A stretch of 34,714 nt of DNA from Pisolithus tinctorius (lineage: Eukaryota > Basidiomycota > Agaricomycetes > Boletales > Pisolithaceae), in assembly GCA_024663395.1 (NCBI GenBank), contig JANFAH010000188.1, positions 1-34,714 on the forward strand. The letters run 5' to 3'. Of the stretch, positions 1 through 8,890 are shown in pieces. The translations under genes and the position numbers were made by a program. Each line of letters begins with the position of its first letter. Within the stretch, counting starts at the first letter, position 1. Below the pieces are notes generated by a model. It saw only the letters and a list, made by a program, of their open reading frames with translations, searched no databases and was not told the origin of the DNA.

Positions 1-135
1 CGGTGTCCGGTGTCTGGTGTTCTATAGTAACGTAAGGGAAACAAAAAGAAAGGGAAAACAAGGTAAGTAAGGGATCAAAGAAACTATATACCGATAGAGA
101 ACAGAACTGAAACTGAGGCCGGTTGAGACCGGTCC
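1..135 (-). other. 3' untranslated tail of the chromovirus
   Basis: This stretch follows the pol stop on the minus strand. It is pyrimidine-rich in the element's sense, so it is not the polypurine tract. No TGTCA LTR terminus matching the one at 5793-5797 is present. The element therefore continues left of base 1. Confidence 0.6.
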
Positions 136-3100
136 TCATTGGTATGGGCCGGGTTTACCGGGATAGCGGGAATGGAACTCTTGCATGAGTTCAGAAGCGT
201 TGTCTAGCTCTGTAGCTAGTACCCAAGTAGTCTCTTCATCAGTCCCTTCGTAGCCGGTCCACCGGACTAAATACTGAAGCCAACACCGGCGACACCGGTC
301 GACCTTAGAGTCGAGGATTTCTGCTACCTCGAACTCTAGATCACCATCGACTTCGACTGGTGGAGGTGGTGGTTGAGTCCGGTTCGGGATGGTGTTAGGG
401 ACGGCCGGCTCGAGTTGGGAAACATGGAAGACAGGGTGCACCGCGCGCATTGAGTCCGGCAGGCGCAGTGTGAAAGAGTGGGTACCGGCCTGAGCTATGA
501 CCGGATACGGTCCAAGGTTTTTCTCTGAGAGCTTCTTGGAAGGCCGGGTAGACCGGAAGTACTTGGCTTTGACATATACCTGGTCACTGACCTTGAAGTC
601 CGGAGCCGGCATGCGTTTGGCATCTGCCGGGCCTTGGTAGCGCTGTTGTGCGAGGGTCATCTCCTCACGTAGGTATTGGTGCAGTGAGTCTAGGTCAACT
701 GCATAGTCACGAGCCCGAGCGGAAGTGAGATCGCGCTCCGGGTACACCGAGATGTTGGGGTGGTATCCCTTATTAGCGAAGAAAGGGGAAACACCGGTAG
801 TAGCACTAGGGGCGTTATTGTAGGCGAACTCGGCCAGGGGTAGTAGCTCGGCCCAATTGTCCTGCTGGTAGTTGCAGTACACTCGGAGATATTGTTCTAG
901 GGTCTGGTTGGTCCTTTCAGTCTGGCCATCACCTTCGGGGTGGTAGCCCGAGGTGAAATGTAAGTGCATGTCTAAGGCCTTACCAAGTGACCGGAAGAAG
1001 TGAGACACAAACTCCGAGCCTCGGTCTGAGGTTACATGGGCCGGCACTCCGTGCTTCGAAAAGACATGGAGTAGGAATAATTTGGCGAGTTCTGGGGCCG
1101 TGATAGTGTCGTGGGTGGGGATGAATATGGCCTGCTTGGAAAGCCGGTCAACTACAATGAGGATGGCCGTGAAGCCGGTTGAGGCCGGAAGCTGCTCAAT
1201 GAAATCCATAGAGATGGAGTTCCACGGCTTCTCCGGCACCGGGAGTTGCTTGAGGAGGCCGTAAGGCCGATGGCGGGGAACCTTAGCCTGAGCGCAGGCC
1301 ATGCAAGACCAGACATAGTCCTTGACGAAGGTCCTGAGGCCGGGCCAGGTATACTCACGCCGTATGAGCTCTAGTGTGCGGTTTTGGCCGAAGTGGCCAG
1401 ACAGAGGGTGGTCATGCTTGAGGCGCAAGACCCTAAGGCGGAGGTCATTTGAGTCTGGCACGTAGATCCTTCCATCAAGACGAAGGAAGCCCGTGTCATC
1501 TACTGACCACTGGGGGTCAGACATGTCGGACAGGCGGATTTGTGAGACCGGGTCGTCCGGCAGTGCGGTCAGGATATCATTATGGAGTTTCTCTACATCC
1601 ATCAGTGCGACTGCTCGTAAGACCGGGTACTCGAGGTATGTTGCGCGAAGGGAGACCGCTAGCTGTTCCTGGGTGAACACCGGTCTCAGGTTTTGCGGGT
1701 TCACTCGGGCATAGCCGCTATCCCCCTCTTTGGGGTAGACGTCCCATCGTCTAGTCAGGGCGTCGGGCTTAGCCCCGAGCTTACCGGGCCTGAATCTGAT
1801 GATCATATTAAACTGAGAAAGGAATTCTGACCAGCGAGCTTGGCGGCGGGTGAGTACTTTAGAGGTGGAGAAGTACTCGAGGTTCTTGTGGTCGGTAACA
1901 ACGTTGACCGGTGAGGCCAAGCCCTCAAGGTAGTGGCGCCAGGTCCGGAATGCTTCGAATATAGCAAGCAATTCCTTGTTGTGGGTGTCATAATTCAATT
2001 CCGGGGCCGTCAGAGTCCGGGAGTAGAATGCGACCAGATGAATCTGGCCATCGCCGCAAGTAATAGACAGAATGCCGGCGATGGCGTAGTCCGATGCGTC
2101 GGTCTCGACGGTGATAGGGACCCCGGGGATGAAATGAGTTAAGACCGGTGCGGTAGTGAAGGCAGCCTTGAGGTTGTTGAATGATCGGCGGCACTCCTCA
2201 GAGAAGTTCCAAGGAGCCCCTTTGCGGGTAAGCCGAGTCAGTGGTACGACGATGTCCGAGTAGTTAAAGATAAACCGGCGGTAGAAGTTGGCGAATCCGA
2301 GGAAAGACTGAATGTCCTTGACCTTGCGAGGCTCAGGCCAATCGCAGATGGTCTGGACCTTTTCCTTGGACATTGTGAGGCTGGCAGGGGAGAGGTGGAA
2401 ACCGAGGTATTCGACCGAGTCCGAGTGGAACTCGCATTTCTCCGGCTTCGCATAAAGGCCGTGAAGCCGAAGCCGGTGGAGGACTTCTCGGACATGCTGC
2501 TTGTGAGACTCCTTATCTCCGGAGTAGATCAGGATGTCATCTAGGTAGACAACCACGCAGACATCCAACATATCCGCAAAGATAGTGTTGACGAAGCATT
2601 GGAAGGCGGCCGGGGCATTGGTGAGGCCGAAGGGCATCACTAACCACTCATAAGATCCATACCGAGTCCGGAATGCGGTCTTCCATTCATCGCCCGGAGC
2701 AATCCAGACGAGATGGTAGGCATGCCGGAGATCAATCTTAGTATAGATTTTGGCTCGGCTTGGTGAATCCAAGAGATCGGAGATGAGCGGTAGTGGGTAT
2801 CGGTCCTTCTTAGTGATCTTGTTGAGGCCGCGGAAATCTACACAGAGCCGGAGGGAGCTGTCCTTCTTTTTGACAAAGAGGACCGGTGCAGCATAGGGGG
2901 AGGAGGTAGGCCGAATGAATCCGGTAGTGAGGTTTTCATCGATGAATGTCCGGAGAGCTTGCAGCTCAACTGGGGACAGCGAGTAGATGGTGCCGAGGGG
3001 CGGGGTTGTTCCTTCTTCGAGCTCTATCTTCAGATCATACTCCTGGTGTGGTGGGAGTGCCGAGGCCTTGGCCTTGCTGAATACATCAGCGAAGTCGTGG

Positions 3101-3861
3101 TACTCTTCCGGTACGTTGGGTAAGGCCGGAGGAGGGGAAGCCGAGGCCGATCGGGCTTGAGCCGAGTCCGAGGGACGGAGCTGAAGTTGGAACTGGACGG
3201 ACCCTTCTAGTTTGCAGGCGCGCACAAAAGTGGCTGCATTGATTAGGGAAACCAGAGGGGCCTTCAGAGGGGTGCGAGTCAGAGAGTCGGAGACCGGTAC
3301 AGATGGCGCGAGGCCGGGTTGGTCACTAGGACCGGAGTCAGGGAGGCTGGTGGAAACCGGGCTTACAGGGGGTGTCGACGGGGTTGGCATTCCTTGTGCA
3401 GGAGTCCGGAATGTTAGACTGCTCAGTACCCAGTCAATCAACGGATTGTAGCGGGTGAGCCAGTCATGTCCGAGAACTATCTTACACTCAGAATCCAACG
3501 GGGCTAAAAACAGGGTTACCGGGGTGACATCGCCGGACGCGAAGCGGATAATGACATCTACTGCCTGGGTTATAGTGAAGGTGGACGTTCCATCGAAGAG
3601 CCGGAGTTGGATTGGTGAGACCGAGTAAGGGGTAAACGAGTGTTGATTAACAAACTGATTATCTATAAAACAATGAGTGGAACCGGAGTCCACTAAAGTA
3701 CGAAGCTGAGGAATTTCTGGTTTTTCTAATGTGACATATGGGGTTAAAGAATTCGGGCTGGAAAGAGCGGACGCGTTGAGACGAGCCTCCAAGTTTGCAC
3801 AACCGGAGTCAATGCAGCTCCCAGATTGTGCGGAGTCCTGGGAGCCGCTACCTATTTTTTT
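136..3861 (-). CDS. pol: Pol polyprotein (protease-RT-RNase H-integrase-chromodomain), made by -1 frameshift
   Basis: The open frame extends upstream to a Met at 3951, but the translated part should begin at the slippery site (3855-3861), giving about 1241 Pol residues fused to Gag. Numbering from the Met at 3951, the features in order are: retropepsin DSG at 88-90; reverse transcriptase with YLDD at 469-472; RNase H with ETDAS near 616 and TDHK near 686; an integrase HHCC finger at about 847-887; integrase catalytic D916, D976 and E1012, where D976 and E1012 are separated by exactly 35 residues; a GPY-type module (LGPYPV); and a chromodomain at about 1207-1262. Every catalytic residue I looked for is present. 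The product would make the cDNA and integrate it, with the chromodomain probably steering it to methylated-H3 chromatin, as known for chromoviruses. Confidence 0.95.
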   Translation of the reverse strand, partial: KKIGSGSQDSAQSGSCIDSGCANLEARLNASALSSPNSLTPYVTLEKPEIPQLRTLVDSGSTHCFIDNQFVNQHSFTPYSVSPIQLRLFDGTSTFTITQAVDVIIRFASGDVTPVTLFLAPLDSECKIVLGHDWLTRYNPLIDWVLSSLTFRTPAQGMPTPSTPPVSPVSTSLPDSGPSDQPGLAPSVPVSDSLTRTPLKAPLVSLINAATFVRACKLEGSVQFQLQLRPSDSAQARSASASPPPALPNVPEEYHDFADVFSKAKASALPPHQEYDLKIELEEGTTPPLGTIYSLSPVELQALRTFIDENLTTGFIRPTSSPYAAPVLFVKKKDSSLRLCVDFRGLNKITKKDRYPLPLISDLLDSPSRAKIYTKIDLRHAYHLVWIAPGDEWKTAFRTRYGSYEWLVMPFGLTNAPAAFQCFVNTIFADMLDVCVVVYLDDILIYSGDKESHKQHVREVLHRLRLHGLYAKPEKCEFHSDSVEYLGFHLSPASLTMSKEKVQTICDWPEPRKVKDIQSFLGFANFYRRFIFNYSDIVVPLTRLTRKGAPWNFSEECRRSFNNLKAAFTTAPVLTHFIPGVPITVETDASDYAIAGILSITCGDGQIHLVAFYSRTLTAPELNYDTHNKELLAIFEAFRTWRHYLEGLASPVNVVTDHKNLEYFSTSKVLTRRQARWSEFLSQFNMIIRFRPGKLGAKPDALTRRWDVYPKEGDSGYARVNPQNLRPVFTQEQLAVSLRATYLEYPVLRAVALMDVEKLHNDILTALPDDPVSQIRLSDMSDPQWSVDDTGFLRLDGRIYVPDSNDLRLRVLRLKHDHPLSGHFGQNRTLELIRREYTWPGLRTFVKDYVWSCMACAQAKVPRHRPYGLLKQLPVPEKPWNSISMDFIEQLPASTGFTAILIVVDRLSKQAIFIPTHDTITAPELAKLFLLHVFSKHGVPAHVTSDRGSEFVSHFFRSLGKALDMHLHFTSGYHPEGDGQTERTNQTLEQYLRVYCNYQQDNWAELLPLAEFAYNNAPSATTGVSPFFANKGYHPNISVYPERDLTSARARDYAVDLDSLHQYLREEMTLAQQRYQGPADAKRMPAPDFKVSDQVYVKAKYFRSTRPSKKLSEKNLGPYPVIAQAGTHSFTLRLPDSMRAVHPVFHVSQLEPAVPNTIPNRTQPPPPPVEVDGDLEFEVAEILDSKVDRCRRCWLQYLVRWTGYEGTDEETTWVLATELDNASELMQEFHSRYPGKPGPYQ
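3797..3861 (-). promoter_or_regulatory. -1 programmed frameshift signal: A_AAA_AAA plus predicted pseudoknot
   Basis: On the minus strand the heptamer A AAA AAA (3861-3855) sits in the Gag frame as X XXY YYZ, immediately before the Gag TAG (3854-3852). Slipping back one base enters exactly the open pol frame. After a 6-nt spacer (3854-3849) there is an 11-bp stem: GCGGCTCCCAG (3848-3838) with CTGGGAGCTGC (3824-3814), one G-U pair. The loop bases GCACAAT (3831-3825) can pair with GTTGTGC (3803-3797), six Watson-Crick pairs plus a wobble, giving an H-type pseudoknot. Heptamer, spacer length and structure all match the established layout of retroviral -1 frameshift sites. Confidence 0.88.
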
Positions 3862-5231
3862 GTCTCGGGGGTAGAACCCGAGCCCGAGGCCGGTGTGGCC
3901 TCGGTGGTGGCTGCAGCGCGAGCCTTGGCCTTTCCGGTCTTCTTGGGGCATTTGTCAGCGAAGTGACCGGACCCTCCGCAGAACATGCAGAGGTTTCCGT
4001 CTATGCGACGCTTGCGTTCCTCGGGGGTAAGCTTTCCATCTTTGCCGAGTTTGCTAGGCTCGGGCTTGGACGAATTGCTGTTATTACCATTGCCCGGCTT
4101 CGATGAAGCCAGCTTGGGAGAAGATCCGGAGTTGTTGTTGTTGCCGGCCTTGGATTTGTCTTGGCCGGTCTTGGGCTGACCATTGTTGCCGGAGCCACCG
4201 GACCTGTTGTTACCAGAGTTGGACGAGCCCTGGTGCTTATTCGCCCTTTGGACTTCTTCCTTGCGCTCCCAATAGCGCGCATCTATCTCCTGGGCGAGGT
4301 GGCAGAGCTCGTGAAGCGTCCGGGGTTTGCCAACTCGACAAACTTCGTCCTTAATCCGGTCTGGGAGTCCGGAGTAGAAGTGGTGGCGCAGCGCACCATC
4401 TCCGTAGCCTCGGACTTGCGAAGCAAGCCGATTGAAGTCGACTACGTATTTATTGATGCGCTGGCTATCTTTCATGTGCAAGTGGTCGAGTTGACTTTCG
4501 GCGTCAGCAACCGGGTCATGGGGTCCGAAGGTGGTTTGCAATTCTAAGACGAACTCCCTCCAGGAGTCCATCCAGAGAGGCTGGTCATCGGGGTCGTCGA
4601 GCCCGAGTAAGTCTGGCTCGAACCACTCTAAGGCCATGCCTTTGAGGTACGACTGGGCGAAGATGACTTTGGCACGATCGGTCCTGAAAGCCCGAGGTCG
4701 GTCTTGGAAATTAAGCTCGCACTGGATGAAGAACGCGTGAAGCTTCTTGGGGTCGGTACCATCAAAGGTGTCGGGCTCACGTAACTTGGTCCTGCTTGAG
4801 GACTCAGGACTAGTACGGGTGTTGCGAGCCAACAGCTTGATGGCCTTTGCGAGGCTGTCGAAGACCGCAACCGCGGGTTCGGTGTCCGGGTCTGGGAAGT
4901 CTGGATTGTCCTCCGGATCATCCTCATCCGGATTATCATCACTGGGACCATTATCATCGGGGTCATTATCTTCTGGGTGGTTATCATCATCGTCGCCCGG
5001 CCCATCATCGCCGGGGTCACCCTCGGGGATGGGAGCAGTGGGACGACGTGGAGTGGGGGTATTGGATGTGCGGGCTGAGAAGCCCCTGAAAGGGCTGACG
5101 GGACCTGGAGAGCGCCTAGTGGTGCCCAAAGCAGCTAGTGCTGTTTCGCGGCGAGCCCCACTGGCTGAAGTGGAGTCGGGATTAGTGGCAGAGCGGCCAC
5201 GGGGAGGTTGGAAGCAAGTCTTGGTTGCCAT
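3852..5231 (-). CDS. gag: Gag capsid/nucleocapsid protein
   Basis: A 459-aa ORF starting 38 nt after the LTR. The N-terminus is Ser/Pro/Arg-rich and disordered. Residues about 70-118 are a run of Asp/Asn/Glu/Pro repeats. A Retrotrans_gag-type helical region follows at about 150-265, with an FDGTDPKKLHAFF-like start. Then comes a low-complexity Asn/Ser/Gly/Lys linker, and one CCHC zinc knuckle at 415-428 (C-x2-C-x4-H-x4-C) followed by a basic tail. This is normal for a Gag that packages RNA. The last sense codons are AAA AAA directly before TAG, forming the frameshift site into pol. The start is the first ATG after the primer-binding site. Confidence 0.93.
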   Translation of the reverse strand: MATKTCFQPPRGRSATNPDSTSASGARRETALAALGTTRRSPGPVSPFRGFSARTSNTPTPRRPTAPIPEGDPGDDGPGDDDDNHPEDNDPDDNGPSDDNPDEDDPEDNPDFPDPDTEPAVAVFDSLAKAIKLLARNTRTSPESSSRTKLREPDTFDGTDPKKLHAFFIQCELNFQDRPRAFRTDRAKVIFAQSYLKGMALEWFEPDLLGLDDPDDQPLWMDSWREFVLELQTTFGPHDPVADAESQLDHLHMKDSQRINKYVVDFNRLASQVRGYGDGALRHHFYSGLPDRIKDEVCRVGKPRTLHELCHLAQEIDARYWERKEEVQRANKHQGSSNSGNNRSGGSGNNGQPKTGQDKSKAGNNNNSGSSPKLASSKPGNGNNSNSSKPEPSKLGKDGKLTPEERKRRIDGNLCMFCGGSGHFADKCPKKTGKAKARAAATTEATPASGSGSTPETKK

Positions 5232-5257
5232 GATGGTTTAGACCCACACAAGTGGCG

Positions 5258-5267
5258 AGTCTGAAAT
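5258..5267 (-). promoter_or_regulatory. Self-complementary primer-binding site
   Basis: Just 2 nt after the 5' LTR, the minus strand reads ATTTCAGACT. This is the exact reverse complement of AGTCTGAAAT at 5484-5475, inside the LTR about 35 nt downstream of the TATA box, where the mRNA should begin. There is no TGG-type tRNA complement at the LTR edge. The arrangement matches the self-priming mechanism known for Tf1-like elements, in which the 5' end of the mRNA folds onto the primer-binding site. Confidence 0.75.
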
Positions 5268-5269
5268 AC

Positions 5270-5797
5270 TGTCAAGTACGAGGATTGTCCGGGTTGAGAC
5301 CGGACCGGAGACCGAAGCGGGCACGAGGCCGAGGGGTTGGGGTCAGGGGTGAAGTCGAGGATGCAGATGTTTGGACTGTTTGGACTTAGCGACTGAGGAT
5401 ACAGCGCTATTCCCTTGCGTGGGTCTCAGTCCGAGTCCGAGGCCGAAGTGGGGTTATCAGGGTTAACTTAGTTGATTTCAGACTAAGGAGTACAGGCTGA
5501 GTAACTACGAGTTTATATACCAGAAGTAACTATAGTACGGAGACCGGTAATGCCGGTCTCGCAAAGATTGCTAAGACGATTGGTAAGGCAAGTATTAGTA
5601 ATGCATGACTAAGGTAACGGAGACCGGGACAGGTAGACTGGGGACAGGACCGGGGACAGGACTTAACCGAAATGACAGACACTGCAAAGCAGTGTCTACT
5701 GCGCTAGACCTACTGGAGATACGGGATTGGCGAGGCCGAGGCCGGACTGAGTGAGCGCGAGGCCGAGTCCGGCCGGGGTCGAGGCACGACTATGACA
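5270..5797 (-). repeat. 5' LTR of the chromovirus
   Basis: 528 bp. On the minus strand it starts TGTCA (5797-5793) and ends TGACA (5274-5270), a perfect 5-bp terminal inverted repeat of the TG...CA kind. It holds a TATA box at 5519-5512. It contains two inverted repeats: GAGACCGG/CCGGTCTC at 5540-5560 (5-nt loop), and a 9-bp pair at 5677-5685/5689-5697 (3-nt loop). The composition changes sharply at 5797, from CpG-rich to AT-rich. The right boundary rests on this change and on the TG/CA ends, because the second LTR is not available for comparison. Confidence 0.8.
5512..5519 (-). promoter_or_regulatory. TATA box in the 5' LTR (TATATAAA)
   Basis: A perfect TATATAAA on the minus strand, about 280 bp into the LTR. 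A start site 30-35 nt downstream would fall at about 5484-5489, where the self-primer decamer begins. U3 would then be about 5797-5490, with R-U5 the rest. Confidence 0.7.
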
Positions 5798-6032
5798 CAT
5801 TTGAAGAGATTGCTGTTCGGATGGAAGTTCACCTACTGAATGCACCAAATAAATGCTCACTGTTGCACATTTCTTCAAAAAGATCCCTCATCTCTGATCA
5901 TTCAGGCATGCCAAAAGTCAAATGGTTTGTGCCATTGTCCTCATCCACTGCCAAGTCAAAAGATTTGATGGGTACATTTGAAATGAGTGGGGGAGGCATT
6001 GGTTCCTTCATATCCTGCAATTGAGCAAGTGG
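5798..6032 (-). pseudogene. Unidentified coding fragment truncated by the chromovirus
   Basis: On the minus strand a stretch reads like protein (MKEPMPPPLISN, then SFDLAVDEDNGTNHL, then EMRDLFEEMCNSEHLFGAF). It is interrupted by TGA in a spot where CGA would keep it open. It is preceded by a splice-acceptor-like CTCAATTGCAG and ends abruptly at the chromovirus LTR. I do not recognise the family. It could be the 5' end of an older element or gene whose remainder lies beyond the left edge. Confidence 0.35.
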
Positions 6033-6468
6033 TGTAAGTTAGGTATTTAGCGATCCTAGGGAGTGCAGGGGACTCCTAGGGCTTGATAGGAATGGGTCAA
6101 GTTCGACCCAAAGGGACTCTGAGCTTGGATTGGTGAAAAAGAGACAAATGAGTGACTGGAGTTGGTCAAAACAAATGGAATGGGGAAATGAGTGAATAAC
6201 GGCGTCTGGAGGTCGTCTGGGAGTGCCTCAGTGAGGGCTTGTTGCAGTCTCACTTTCGCAGTCTTGGATTTTGCTGTCTTGCAGTCTGGTTCCCTTCTTT
6301 TTTTTGTTGTGTACTGTAGACCTACACTAGTGCGCAAAAATGCTGACTAAGCTACCAAAAATGCGCCACAAAGGTAGGCTAAGTATCACTAATGTAAATC
6401 AAAGCAAAAACACAATAGAAAGGATAAAATAATTAAATCACCTCAGTAGGGAGTACTTACTCCCTACA
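6033..6468 (-). repeat. Candidate LTR with a terminal palindrome
   Basis: On the minus strand this begins TGTAGGGAGTA and can be closed at a TTACA terminus (6033), giving TGTA...TACA ends and 436 bp. The first 22 nt form a near-perfect palindrome (10-bp arms, 2-nt centre, 6446-6467). It has about ten CpGs, more than the dead element to its right, so it may be younger. It lies just past the end of that element's pol and could be its 3' LTR or an unrelated solo LTR. I found no matching upstream LTR and no target duplication. Confidence 0.4.
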
Positions 6469-6762
6469 GCAGGTTAGTTGGAGAATCAGGTCAAGGAGAT
6501 CAGTCCCTCAGATTTGATGATTCATGGGTGATGGGCAGAGGAGATGGTTCCTGCACATTCTGCAAGTCTTCCAGAAAATTGACCTGCATAGTAATGTCTT
6601 GTGCAGGTGTTGAAGACCCATCCATCCTGTTTAATTTCTTGTGTGTGACTGGCAGTGGAGTAGTGTTCTCTTGGTTCTCTATTGTACTGTCTGTCCTGAC
6701 TGTCATCCTGTCATATCATACATTCTACTGCTATGTTCATGTCCACATCTGCCTCCATCTGA

Positions 6763-7926
6763 CTAAGCCAATGTGGCTGTGTCCTCATGTCCTGTCCCCC
6801 TGGTCCCCCTACTCCATGTGCCCCCTTCAAAGATGACAATGTCCTCATCATCTACTAATGCCTCCTCCTCTACATTGAGCTGTGGTTCATCCTCAATGTC
6901 CAGCTGTTTGTCCCCCTCAATGTCAGCCCACATCTCCTTGCTGCCAGGCTGCATCTCTGTTGTCCCATCTTGTGCCTTTGTGCTCTGTGGTCTGTCTCTC
7001 CCACTATCTCCTTCCTCAATCCCCTTTCCTGCCTGTTCTTTACTCCCTTCATTTCTGTTTTCCATTTCCCTTGTCTGTTTCATGAACTCTTGTTGTTCTG
7101 AGTGTAGCTGTGTTCCTTCCCTTGCCACAAATGTGCATAACCTTCTTGTGCTGAACTCTCCTGCTATGGCTTCACCAGCCAGGTTCTCTAATCTATAGGA
7201 GTTCTTTAGTCTCTCTGAAATTCTGTAGGGGCACAACCACTTAGGTAATAGTTTCTGTTCTGTTTTGAACATGTAGTCTAGGTCACTTTGGTATACTGGT
7301 ACAAGTTGTCCCTTTGTGAATACAACTTCTGCACCTTGTCTTCTTAATACTTGACAATCAAACATTTGTTTTCTTCTCATTGCATGTTTGACTGCTTCCT
7401 CATATCCATCCAGTTGTTGTTGTGCTGCATATGCCATGTGGATTGCTGCATCCACTGGTGATGGTTCTGTGGTGCTGTGTGTCAGTGCTGTGTGCTTGGT
7501 ATTGATCACCATCACCAACCTGAGTAACAGTTCTTTGGGTGAGAACTTGAGTGTTGGTAGCACTCAGTTGTTCAGCATGTGGACCATGTTGTTGAGATGA
7601 TCTGGCCACATCCTAGGTAGTTTTTCCCAGTCCGTTTCCATGTTGTCATCTTCTCCTGTGTTTGGTGTGCACAGGTGTTTGAGGATATGTAGTAGTAGCT
7701 TGTTTGTGCCCTCTACCAACCCATTAACCCATGGTGAGTATGCTGCTATGACATGATGTGTGCAGGACCACTTAGCACAGTAGGTTTTGACCTCTTTGTT
7801 GTTGAAGTGTCATGTGCCATCTGTCATGAACATCTCTGCTGCTGTGAAGTTGTTAAATATAGTTGTTAGGCCATCCACTGTGGTTTTTGCTGTCCTGGCT
7901 GTTTTGTACTTGCTTACCCATATGTC
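6763..7926 (-). pseudogene. Integrase C-terminal half of the second element's pol
   Basis: After the LTR insertion the minus strand resumes at the integrase core (IWVSKYKTARTAKTTVDG). It continues through the second catalytic region (FMTDGT, stop, HFNNKEV), where TGA at 7810-7812 takes an expected Arg codon, and the glutamate region (SPWVNGLVEGTNK). The 266-residue tail is open from 7563 to 6763: an AYAAQQQL-like helix, then a GPY-like segment (LPKWLCPYRISERLKNSYRL), and finally an acidic, disordered end. No chromodomain is seen. The tail stops at TAG, 6765-6763. A further ORF at 6500-6706 in another frame may be the eroded end. Confidence 0.75.
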
Positions 7927-8385
7927 GTGAGTCAAAGTGTGGTTCAGTGGTGGAAACCAACCAAAACCAACACAAAAGACAATGAAAGCGAGTGGTTGTG
8001 TGCCTATGTGGTACCTAGATGGTAGAACCTGTTATCTGGGTGGGTTTTTGTGAGCTACAACACTCAAAGATGAGTGCTGAGGGTTGGGGGTGCTCCTGAC
8101 AAAGAAGGAGCAGGAATGCGAGAGATTGTGATGGGGTAGACTGCTGTCAGCCTACAGAAGGATGGATGACAACTTAATTCAATGCTCTGAGCTGCACTGA
8201 GCTCAGGGAGGACTTGGAGTGAAGTAGATTGATGATAGACGATGATAAGCAAAGTAGATGATAATTAGACCCTTAATAAAGTCTCAACTATTGAAGCTGA
8301 TAAATGAATTACTGAGTGATGATAAACTGTGAGCAAGAGGGGCTCTCTGATGTCTTCTTCTTATTCAGCTATCTAAGTACAGTGA

Positions 8386-8393
8386 TTTATATA
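8386..8393 (-). promoter_or_regulatory. TATA box of LTR copy 1 (TATATAAA)
   Basis: TATATAAA on the minus strand, aligned with an identical box at 27804-27811 in copy 2. It sits about 460 bp before the LTR's 3' end and so divides a long U3 (about 1.35 kb) from R-U5. Confidence 0.6.
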
Positions 8394-8890
8394 CAGTACA
8401 GGGGCATTGCCTATGGAAAACAAGGTGCAAATGCTTGGTAAGTGATTGGTAACTGATGAGTAAGGAATGTAAGTGGTGGGTAATCATCTTAGAAAGCATT
8501 GGTGAGCATTGGTAAGGGTAAGTAAGCCAAAAAGCGAAGAATCAGTAAGCAAGGTCAAAAGATTGGTACGTATTGGCAATAAGTGAGTCAAAGACAGTCA
8601 GAATGTCAAAGTATGAGTCAAGTAATGTCAGAAACTGGGAAAGCACACTGGAATCGCATTAGGGGGAGGTTGTGCACGTCACATCTCAAAGCAATCACTT
8701 CTGGGCCAAAGTGGGATGACAGAGAGGCAGTGCTGATCTGATGCCAATATAGTACATCCAAAAGTGGACAGGGTGAGGGTGAGTCAGATGTCAACAGGGG
8801 TCAAGCTTTGGGGGTCTGTGGGGTGACAGGAGCATAAGGGATCACAACTTTCCCCCCCTTACTGTCCTCTCAGTGAAGCAAGTAAAAACT

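Larger units (their letters stand above)
1..5797 (-). mobile_element. Ty3/gypsy chromovirus, nearly complete (3' LTR outside window)
   Basis: Read on the minus strand, the element runs 5' LTR (5797 to 5270), primer-binding site, gag, then pol by -1 frameshift, ending with a chromodomain. This order (protease, RT, RNase H, integrase, chromodomain) defines the chromovirus branch of Ty3/gypsy. Both ORFs are open with no internal stop or frameshift, and CpG is abundant: 18 CpG in 2281-2580 by hand count, against 0-1 per 300 bp in the neighbouring elements. That contrast says a recent arrival not yet eroded. The polypurine tract and 3' LTR are not in the window, so LTR-LTR identity and the target duplication cannot be read here. 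Confidence 0.93.

Noticed and set aside
1082..3451. Several plus-strand ORFs of 60-80 aa across the first element
   Set aside because: They are opposite-strand shadows of the intact pol frame in GC-rich DNA.
3855..3951. Met at 3951 as the true start of Pol
   Set aside because: It lies inside Gag in another frame. The slippery heptamer, stop placement and pseudoknot explain Pol synthesis as a Gag-Pol fusion from 3861.
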